DNA of 64,000 nt from Bacteroidota bacterium. GTDB lineage: Bacteria > Bacteroidota > Bacteroidia > Chitinophagales > Chitinophagaceae. The notes under the pieces are model-generated. The model searched no databases. It was not told the origin of the DNA and was given only the letters and a program-made list of their open reading frames with translations. Shown piece by piece: positions 34,584 through 41,735 of the stretch. Position 1 is the stretch's first letter, and every line of letters begins with the position of its first letter. Both the position numbers and the translations under genes were made by a program. Location: NCBI GenBank assembly GCA_023424015.1, contig JAFAEM010000016.1, positions 62,001 to 126,000 of the forward strand, read 5' to 3'.

Positions 34584-34940
34584 TTAATTGAACTTGTAGA
34601 TCTCTTTAACCCGGATATGTTCGGGCGCTTCGCTGCTCGACAGGCAGGATACCTCGGTCCGGTCATACTCAAAGCGGATCTTAGTGCCTGGTACTGCGAG
34701 GTCAGGATTGAGTGAGATAAATACTGAGTTACTACAATTGTAACAGGCTGCGCAATCCAAAACAGTAGGATGCAGAAACGGGTGTTTTGAAAAATCAGGA
34801 TCTAAGATTGCCACAAGCCAGGAGTCGGGCAGGCAGCCTTTACTTTCAACTACAATACCAGATACCAGTAAACTATTTTCCTTCTTACAGGAAAGCGTGG
34901 TAAACATAAACAGGAATATAAAAAGCAGAAGATTCCGCAT
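34584..34940 (-). CDS. Small cysteine-containing lipoprotein of unknown function
   Basis: 118 aa. A signal peptide with lipobox TLSCK places the acylated cysteine at about residue 18. The mature part is beta-rich with a cluster CAACYNC near 62-68 and further cysteines near 36 and 96. I do not recognise a family. The cluster could bind a metal or form disulfides, which is a guess. It lies upstream of ctlX on the same strand direction but after it in transcription order (ctlX ends at 34989), with a 48-base gap. Confidence 0.6.
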   Translation of the reverse strand: MRNLLLFIFLFMFTTLSCKKENSLLVSGIVVESKGCLPDSWLVAILDPDFSKHPFLHPTVLDCAACYNCSNSVFISLNPDLAVPGTKIRFEYDRTEVSCLSSSEAPEHIRVKEIYKFN

Positions 34941-34988
34941 ACACTTTTTTTACTCCTGACAACTCCTGGTCAAAAATCGTTGCAGGTG

Positions 34989-35906
34989 TTACCTACTAAC
35001 CGGTGGCAGGTGTACTTCCGCCATCATACAGCGGGCGCTTCCACCGCCATTCGTTTCAATGGTGGTAAGGGGGGAATGTAAGATCCGGTTATAGCGGTTT
35101 AGTTCCTGTAACTGCTCGATCGTAAGAGCCTCATAAGCCTGCGACGACATGACCAGTAGTTTTTCGCCGTTTTTATTTTCCACCTGCAGCATATTGCCGG
35201 CAAAATGCTGCATTTGATGAAGGGTGATAACGACAAGGGACTTATTGCTGTCACGTATGGTCTCAGTGATCATTTTCTGCTCCACTGGATCTGAAATACT
35301 TTCGAGGCAGATGACGACATACTGATCTGCTACGCACATCATCACATTAGTATGATAAATTGGCTGGCCATTGCCATCGGTGGCATTGAATACCACAGGT
35401 CTGTAATTCATCAGCCGGCAAAACTCCTCCAACGCTTTTTCATTGGTACGTGGAGAAAGACATGCATAAGCGATTCGGTTGTCGCGGTCAAGTACCATGC
35501 TACCCGTGCCTTCCAGGAATATGTTTTGGTTTTCATATCCCGTCAGGTCCAGTTTATTATTTACCTGGAATTTCTGTTGGATCAGGTCCAGAACATGTGC
35601 TTTTCGTTCCGTTCTCCGGTTTACGGCATACATGGGATACAGCAACAATGTTCCATCGTGATGAAAAGAGATCCAGTTGTTGGGGAAGATCGAATCAGGT
35701 GTGTGTGGCAGGGGTGTGTCTTCCACGACCATCACATCCACACCATTACTTCTCAACAGTTCTACAAAATCTTCAAATTCCTTAAGGGCATTTTGCTGCA
35801 CCCCTGCTTCTGCAGTATTAACCTGGAATGCGTTGTTGATCGCCGTTTCAGCATTGAAGCCAAAGCTCACCGGCTTGATCATTAATATATGCGATGTAGT
35901 TTGCAT
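34989..35906 (-). CDS. ctlX: Citrulline utilisation hydrolase CtlX-type (guanidino-group modifying family)
   Basis: Cytosolic enzyme of 305 aa from the arginine deiminase/amidinotransferase superfamily. Motifs are LMIKPVSFGFNAETAINN at the start, DSIFPNNWISFH near 70, EGTGSMVLDR near 130, IYHTNVMMCV near 182 and the catalytic cysteine in NGGGSARCMMAEVHLPP near 293. The name comes from citrulline utilisation loci; hydrolysis of citrulline or a related ureido or guanidino compound is expected. It follows a larger deiminase-like gene by 75 bases on the same strand, so they may act in one pathway. Confidence 0.85.
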   Translation of the reverse strand: MQTTSHILMIKPVSFGFNAETAINNAFQVNTAEAGVQQNALKEFEDFVELLRSNGVDVMVVEDTPLPHTPDSIFPNNWISFHHDGTLLLYPMYAVNRRTERKAHVLDLIQQKFQVNNKLDLTGYENQNIFLEGTGSMVLDRDNRIAYACLSPRTNEKALEEFCRLMNYRPVVFNATDGNGQPIYHTNVMMCVADQYVVICLESISDPVEQKMITETIRDSNKSLVVITLHQMQHFAGNMLQVENKNGEKLLVMSSQAYEALTIEQLQELNRYNRILHSPLTTIETNGGGSARCMMAEVHLPPVSR

Positions 35907-35981
35907 GGATGGATACTATTATTTGATGGTCAACTGTCAACACTTGCCATCTTTTAAGAAAATATACCTGGTCTGGCCCCG

Positions 35982-37424
35982 CTAAATATCTTCCCTCAGC
36001 AAGGGCATACTCATGCAGTGAAAACCTCCCCGGGCCCTCGATAGTTCGGCAGAAGGCATCAGGATCAGGGTGTCCTCCATTTCGCGGATATCCACCTCGC
36101 CGTTTTCTAACTGCCTGATCAGGTCGTGAACATGAACAACATCAAACCCCGCGTCTTTAAAGGCTTCGATTGTTTTATCATTACGATCATAACCCAATAC
36201 CACACCGTTCTTTATCGCAAGCATATTGCAGGAATCGGTCCATTGTTCACGGGCATCGTACGGAAACTCGTTGTTGCCGGAATAAATGAATCTTGTTTTC
36301 TCCTCGCATTTCAAATCATTTTTACTGATATCGATCAGCAATTCCTCCAGGCTATCAAAATACACAGGGTCCGAAGGATCTTTTTTTCTGAACTGGATGA
36401 TCTTGATCTTATCTTCCTTCTTACTTCCCTCCAACACTCTTTGTACGGGATCGGCATCTTCCATTTTGATCGCTTTCCTTGAGAATGCGCCCAGTAATAC
36501 CCACACATTCTTTTTAACCTGGGTAAATACCGTATCAATATGCATGTAATCCCTTTTCTTGGGAATCTTGATGACAGTGATCTTTTTTACTATATTTTTT
36601 TCAAATAAAGCCTTGATGCACTGGTGCGCAGCTTCCATCGTTGTTCGCTCACTCACACCTACCAGGAGGTGGTCTTTGGTTACGACCATGATGTCTCCGC
36701 CTTCCAGGGTAACTTTTTTTTCATCGCCATCGCGTGGCAGCAGGAAATGATGTGAAGTATCAGGCAGTTCGATAATATTCTTGCGGTAGTTTTCAAAAAA
36801 CGGATGTGAATAGAAGATATATTTTACAAGCAAAGCTTCCCGGGTTCGCGCTTTTTTTGCAGGTTTATTAAGCAGGATATGATCATTGATCACGATACCG
36901 ATATCACGAGTGAAAATAAGGTTGGGAATGGGCGGAAACAACATCTCTTTTTCATTGGTGGTGCCGCTAATAAATACTTTTGCAAGTTGTTTCCCATCAA
37001 GCGAACTCAAATGATCCTGCAATTCGTAGGAACAATTCTCAATCGCGCAAACCGAGGCTACCAACTTTTGTTTGATGTCCCCGTCGGCCAGGATCTCCGC
37101 CAGGAGCCACTGCAATTCGACCACTTTATCTGACTTATAAAACTCGTCGTGGTCCGGCTTGTAGTACTTATAATTATTACGGCTGTCATCCCATTCTGAA
37201 AGTTTGCCTTTTATTTTCTCCGGGTCGGCCAGGTATAGCAGCAACTTGGTGTAATAATCGTATTCCTTTCGGCGAATGGTTTCCAGGTGTACAATATCTT
37301 CAAAAAGCCAGTCCTGTGCTTTGGAAGGCACTACCTTACCCAGGCCACTATCGGGGCTGTGTACAAGCAATCGCTTTAATAAACCTATTTCGGAGGTGAC
37401 TGATATCCGGTTATTTTTTGACAT
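35982..37424 (-). CDS. Arginine deiminase family protein
   Basis: Protein of 480 aa, a little longer than typical ArcA (about 410). Superfamily marks are GLLKRLLVHSPD near the start, MLFPPIPNLIFTRDIGIVIND near 160-180, LEGGDIMVVTKDHLLVGVSE near 240, MHIDTVFTQVKKN near 293 and the catalytic cysteine in RGGFHCMSMPL at the end. It should hydrolyse arginine or a close relative to a ureido product and ammonia. Carbamoyltransferase and carbamate kinase genes, which complete the classic ADI route, are absent from the window. It is transcribed with ctlX. Confidence 0.83.
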   Translation of the reverse strand: MSKNNRISVTSEIGLLKRLLVHSPDSGLGKVVPSKAQDWLFEDIVHLETIRRKEYDYYTKLLLYLADPEKIKGKLSEWDDSRNNYKYYKPDHDEFYKSDKVVELQWLLAEILADGDIKQKLVASVCAIENCSYELQDHLSSLDGKQLAKVFISGTTNEKEMLFPPIPNLIFTRDIGIVINDHILLNKPAKKARTREALLVKYIFYSHPFFENYRKNIIELPDTSHHFLLPRDGDEKKVTLEGGDIMVVTKDHLLVGVSERTTMEAAHQCIKALFEKNIVKKITVIKIPKKRDYMHIDTVFTQVKKNVWVLLGAFSRKAIKMEDADPVQRVLEGSKKEDKIKIIQFRKKDPSDPVYFDSLEELLIDISKNDLKCEEKTRFIYSGNNEFPYDAREQWTDSCNMLAIKNGVVLGYDRNDKTIEAFKDAGFDVVHVHDLIRQLENGEVDIREMEDTLILMPSAELSRARGGFHCMSMPLLREDI

Positions 37425-37553
37425 AGTATAAGGATAAAGTTAACACAACTGCATGACTAGCCCATCCTGCAAAAGGCTGCTTACTAAGTTGGAAATTGAC
37501 TTATTTAAACAAGATTCCAGGCTGCTACCAGCTAAAAACGCCGGTATTTAGGG

Positions 37554-38336
37554 CTACTGGTGAACCGCCAAAAGGGGTACCGTAGAACTAAAAGCCAGTT
37601 TTTTTGTGTGGCTGCGGCTGAAAATGCTATTAATAAAGGAATGATTTTTTGGTATGATGATCAGGAGGTCGATGTTTTTATCTTTTGTGAACTGCTCTAT
37701 CGCTTCGTAAAAATCATTCATTCCGATAAAATAGAACTCGGGATTAAAATCCGCGAACATCTTTTGCATTTTACTGCGTTCTGTCAGGAATTCTTCAGTC
37801 AGTGATACATAGTGTTCGTTATCTACGTTGACAATATGCAACTGTGCATTGAATATCTCAAGCACGGTTTTAATAGCCAGCACCGGTGTAGCGTCCACGT
37901 CCTGGAAATCGGAGGCCAGGCTGATATTGGTGATGCCGTTGTATTTCGCGTTTTGGGGAATAATCATGACGGGGCAAACGTTTTGTTCCGCCATTTTTAA
38001 AGTATTGCTACCCGTAAGAAACTGGCGCCATTCTTCCTTTTCGGTGATACCCATAATAATGAGTTCAGCCGTCTTTTGATAGGCCAGCCTGCCAAGGCTA
38101 TCGATAAAATCAGTTCCCAGTTCTTTGATGGTTTCTATATTGGTCACACCGTTTTGTTCCATTTCAGCCTTCAGGCTCTGGAGGTATTGTTCGGAAATTG
38201 CTTCATCTTCGTCCTCCTTGTACATGGTGTAGAGGATGATTCGGTTGTTCTCCTTTCCGCTAAGCATAGCGGCGGCATAGCGTGCGGCGTTAAGAGAGGT
38301 CTCTGAAAAATCTACCGGGATAATGATATCTTTCAT
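37554..38336 (-). CDS. Tandem universal stress protein (UspA fold)
   Basis: Cytosolic protein of 260 aa with two Usp domains, about 1-140 and 145-260. The start MKDIIIPVDFSETSLNAARY is the classic Usp first strand and fixes ATG 38336; an earlier ATG at 38417 would add 27 residues of unrelated sequence. GSNTLKMAEQNVCPVMII at the end of domain 1 has the GS region, and domain 2 is more degenerate (RSHTKKLAFSSTVPLLAVHQ). The nucleotide-binding G-2x-G-9x-G-S pattern is incomplete. Role in stress survival is family knowledge only. Confidence 0.85.
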   Translation of the reverse strand: MKDIIIPVDFSETSLNAARYAAAMLSGKENNRIILYTMYKEDEDEAISEQYLQSLKAEMEQNGVTNIETIKELGTDFIDSLGRLAYQKTAELIIMGITEKEEWRQFLTGSNTLKMAEQNVCPVMIIPQNAKYNGITNISLASDFQDVDATPVLAIKTVLEIFNAQLHIVNVDNEHYVSLTEEFLTERSKMQKMFADFNPEFYFIGMNDFYEAIEQFTKDKNIDLLIIIPKNHSFINSIFSRSHTKKLAFSSTVPLLAVHQ

Positions 38337-38455
38337 GCGGGCAATCTTTTTTAAGGTCAACAAAGAAACAGAAAAAAATATATAAACAAAAGCAAGATTG
38401 CCCTGGTAGGGAAACACTTCGCCAAAATATTTGGATTATCCAATAAGTTTGCGCC

Positions 38456-39067
38456 ATGAATGCGGAGAATACAGCATCTGATCAGTTCCCCGGCGATTGG
38501 TTTAGTTCGGAAAGCCAGTTTCACCTATTATATCCACCCTCGCTACATTCCCTGGCGCGAAATCACTGGACACCACTCCTGGTTGCACGTAAAGCTGCTG
38601 ATTTCCTGGCTGCAGAGAAGGGTAGTCGCATCCTCGATATCGGAAGCGGGATCGGGAAATTTTGCCTGGCTGCGGCCTTTTATAAGCCAGATTGCTTTTT
38701 TTTTGGCGTAGAACAACGTGAAGACCTGGTGCAATTTGCCGAGGCCGCCAAAAAGGAAACAGGATTAAAGAATGTATCCTTTAGTCACGGCAATATCACC
38801 GGCATTGATTTTAGCGCCTATGATCATTTTTATTTTTACAATTCCTTCTACGAAAACCTGACCGTTGCAGAAAAAATAGATAACAAGGTCAGCTATTCCA
38901 TAGAGCTTTATAATCAATATAGCCGTGTTTTATATAAACAGCTCGAACAGAGGCCTTCCGGCACTCGCGTTGCCACCTACCACGGGATGAACCATATCCT
39001 TCCACCCGGTTATCTCGAGGGCGGGAATGATGTGAATGGGTTGTTGAGGTTCTGGGTGAAGGTTTAA
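38456..39067 (+). CDS. Class I SAM-dependent methyltransferase, uncharacterised
   Basis: Cytosolic protein of 203 aa. Motif I is RILDIGSGIGKFCLAAA near residues 59-75, then FFGVEQREDLVQFAEAA near 82, and VSFSHGNITGIDFSAYDHFY near 106. The C-terminal HGMNHILPPGYLEGGND is distinctive, but I cannot assign a substrate. Only five bases separate a perfect TAnnTTTG box (38444-38451) from the ATG, so if that box is used the transcript would be almost leaderless. It ends in a convergent region containing a palindrome and a terminator. Confidence 0.75.
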   Translation: MNAENTASDQFPGDWFSSESQFHLLYPPSLHSLARNHWTPLLVARKAADFLAAEKGSRILDIGSGIGKFCLAAAFYKPDCFFFGVEQREDLVQFAEAAKKETGLKNVSFSHGNITGIDFSAYDHFYFYNSFYENLTVAEKIDNKVSYSIELYNQYSRVLYKQLEQRPSGTRVATYHGMNHILPPGYLEGGNDVNGLLRFWVKV

Positions 39068-39085
39068 GGGAATTGGGGATTAGGT

Positions 39086-39101
39086 CCCGGTAGCTATCGG
39101 G
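39086..39101. repeat. Intergenic palindrome, CCCGGTAGCTATCGGG
   Basis: Eight-base arms with one G/T pair, centred at 39093/39094. The core matches that of the perfect palindrome at 26350-26377 apart from one base. Both copies lie between convergent genes. Confidence 0.6.
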
Positions 39102-39172
39102 GTGGGAATTAGGGTGGGTCCTATATTCATATTTTAGACTGACCTAGCTTTTAAGCAATTAACATTCATATT

Positions 39173-39201
39173 AAAAAAGCCGCGGGTGATCGCGGCTTTT
39201 T
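39173..39201. terminator. Bidirectional Rho-independent terminator
   Basis: AAAAAAGCCGCG, loop GGTGAT, CGCGGCTTTTT: an A-tract before and a T-tract after a strong GC stem. It lies between the convergent methyltransferase and penicillin-binding protein genes and can serve both. Confidence 0.9.
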
Positions 39202-39210
39202 ATCTGAATT

Positions 39211-41616
39211 TTATTGGTCTTCTTTTTTACCAAATAATTTCTTCAAAAATCCCTTTTTCTTTTTGGGTTCCTGGGGCGAACCTATAGGTTTAGCATCAGA
39301 TTTTTTTTTATCAGCCTTGTTGTCGGTAGTATCTTTTTTGATCGGTTTACCACCTTCATCTTCTACGACCGGCTTTGATTCAGGGCCAATATAATTATAG
39401 TCGTCGGCTGTACCCACACCCTGGTCGATACCTTCGGCTTCGGGATTAGGATCTGTTTCAGTTGGGATAAAGTCTGCGCTATTTATCTCACTTGTGTAGT
39501 CGGCAGGCTGTACAAATTTTGCATCCCGCTCAATACCCAGTGACTTATCCGCGTATACTTTTTTAAAGAATGCTTCCCAGATAGGCCTGGCTGCTGCACC
39601 ACCATAACCACCACTGCTTTCATTGCGGATAAACCGGTCGTCGCAGCCAATCCAGACACCACCCAGCAGTTGAGGTGTATAACCCATATACCAGGCATCG
39701 GCATTATCATTAGTAGTACCGGTCTTGCCCGCCATTTCAGCTGCACCAAGCCTGTTACGGAGACCGGTAGCTGTGCCCACATCCACTGTACCCTGCATCA
39801 TGCGGGCCATACGATATGCAGTGATCTCGCTGATGGCTTCCTTGCGGTTCATACTATAGTCAAAGCGCTTGATCACGTTTCCGTTCCTGTCTTCAATCCG
39901 GGTAATGAAGTATGGTTTTGTTGAAAAACCACGTCCGGCAAATATGGAGTAACCCCACATCATCTCAAATAAAGAGAGATCGCAGGAACCCAGCGCAATT
40001 GAGGGAAAAGGTTCCACTTTAGTAGGAATATTGATCTTGCCAAGAAAGTCTGCAAAATTTTCCGGGCCTACCTGTTTCATGATATAGGCTGTGGCGCAGT
40101 TTTTTGACCAGGCCAGTGCTGAGGCCATTGTCATCGTGCGACCACTGCAGGTTTTAGTTGTAGCAGGAACCAGCTGGTTCTTTCCAAAACTTTGCTGCGC
40201 ATCTATCACCTCGGTTTCCGGGGTAAAACCCATATCTTCCATCGCCTGGGCATACAATAGCGGTTTGATGGTAGAACCGACCTGTCTTTTGGTCTTTAAA
40301 TTGGCGTGATCGTATTTGTAGGTTTTAAAGTTTATACCGCCTACCCATGCTTTCACTTCACCTGTCAGCGGGTCCATTACCATAAACGCGGTTTGGATCA
40401 TCTGGCGGTGGTATTTAATAGAATCATAGGGGGTCATCACGGTATCTTTCTCCCGGTTTGCATTCCATGCAAATACTTTCATGGGCACTTTTTTGAAGAA
40501 ACTCGCCTTGATCTCTTTATCAGAAAGACCGTCATCCGCCAGGTAGCGCCAGCGGTCGCTGTTCTTCATTTCACTTTCCAGTACATTTTCATGGCCTTTC
40601 CACAGGGTATTTTTTCTGATCTTGGGCTGCGCATTCAGCGCTTTTTGTAAGCTGGGCATATGCGAGGCTACAGCCTCTTCCGCATACTCCTGCATGCGCG
40701 GGTTGATGGTGGTATATATCTTTAAGCCATCTTCATAAATATCGTATTTGTCGCCATTGGGCTTTTCAAGACCTTTTAATGCAGCACGTACTTCATCTCT
40801 AAGCACCTCGCGGAAATAGGGTGCATAACCGGTGTTTTCATCCAGTTTCCGGTATTTCAGTGCAATTGGCAAAGCTTTCAATTTTTTTGCCTCTGCTTCA
40901 CTGATCTTTCCATTTACAGCCATTTGACCAATCACCACGTTACGACGGTCAAGCGCAGCTTTCGGGTTCCTTACCGGGTTATAGAGTGTATTTCCTTTTA
41001 GCATCCCAATCAACAGTGCGGCCTCTTCAATAGTGAGGCGGTCTGGTTCTTTCTGGAAAAAGGTTCGTGATGCATTCCGTATACCATAAATATTGCTGCC
41101 AAATGGAACCGCGTTGAGATAAAGTGTAATGATCTCCTCCTTGGTGAAATTCCTTTCCAGTTTCACGGCAATGATCCATTCTTTTAATTTCTGCACGACA
41201 CGATAAAAAGGATTTCTTGCCCGTTCATTAAACAGGTTTAATGCAAGCTGTTGCGTAATAGTACTTCCACCGCCCTGGCCGCCTAATGTAAATACAGCTC
41301 TCAGGGTCGACTTGAAATCAATACCGGCATGGTCATAAAAACGCTCGTCTTCCGTTGCGATGAGCGCATTGATCACGTTGGGCGAAATATCGCGGTATTT
41401 TACATTACTCCTGTTTCCCCGTTCTGTATAATATTTACCCATCAGCGTTCCATCGTTTGCGATGACTTCGGAAGCCTGGTGAATGGTAGGATTTTCAAGG
41501 TCCTGTAGCGATGGCATTTTGCCAAACACGCCAAAATTGGCGAGTACGATAATCAAAACAAAAGCCAGGAAACCGAAAAGGAAAATGCGCCAGAATATGC
41601 GAACGGATTTTTTCAT
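39211..41616 (-). CDS. Class A penicillin-binding protein 1A
   Basis: Bifunctional peptidoglycan synthase of 801 aa in the inner membrane. One N-terminal helix (about 8-30) is followed by the GT51 domain with EDERFYDHAGIDFKS near 93 and GGSTITQQLALNLF near 116. The transpeptidase domain has the active-site SxxK in STIKPLLYAQA near 452, SKNC near 500 and KTGTTND near 640. The C-terminus, about 90 residues, is low-complexity, rich in Asp/Glu and then Lys (KKKKGFLKKLFGKK). It is a single gene with a terminator behind it. Confidence 0.95.
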   Translation of the reverse strand: MKKSVRIFWRIFLFGFLAFVLIIVLANFGVFGKMPSLQDLENPTIHQASEVIANDGTLMGKYYTERGNRSNVKYRDISPNVINALIATEDERFYDHAGIDFKSTLRAVFTLGGQGGGSTITQQLALNLFNERARNPFYRVVQKLKEWIIAVKLERNFTKEEIITLYLNAVPFGSNIYGIRNASRTFFQKEPDRLTIEEAALLIGMLKGNTLYNPVRNPKAALDRRNVVIGQMAVNGKISEAEAKKLKALPIALKYRKLDENTGYAPYFREVLRDEVRAALKGLEKPNGDKYDIYEDGLKIYTTINPRMQEYAEEAVASHMPSLQKALNAQPKIRKNTLWKGHENVLESEMKNSDRWRYLADDGLSDKEIKASFFKKVPMKVFAWNANREKDTVMTPYDSIKYHRQMIQTAFMVMDPLTGEVKAWVGGINFKTYKYDHANLKTKRQVGSTIKPLLYAQAMEDMGFTPETEVIDAQQSFGKNQLVPATTKTCSGRTMTMASALAWSKNCATAYIMKQVGPENFADFLGKINIPTKVEPFPSIALGSCDLSLFEMMWGYSIFAGRGFSTKPYFITRIEDRNGNVIKRFDYSMNRKEAISEITAYRMARMMQGTVDVGTATGLRNRLGAAEMAGKTGTTNDNADAWYMGYTPQLLGGVWIGCDDRFIRNESSGGYGGAAARPIWEAFFKKVYADKSLGIERDAKFVQPADYTSEINSADFIPTETDPNPEAEGIDQGVGTADDYNYIGPESKPVVEDEGGKPIKKDTTDNKADKKKSDAKPIGSPQEPKKKKGFLKKLFGKKEDQ

Positions 41617-41735
41617 TTGATATTTATTAAATATTATCGGCTTGCAGGCCGGAGCCCGATATTAAAGTCAACCGAAATTAATAAAAAAGGGCTGTAACAG
41701 GTGTGCGGATGAGCTATCTCTTATTTAACACCCCG

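Noticed and set aside
38444..38451. TAAGTTTG as promoter of the methyltransferase at 38456
   Set aside because: The box is perfect but only five bases from the ATG and has no good -33 partner at the right distance; chance occurrence is likely, so it is not listed as a feature.
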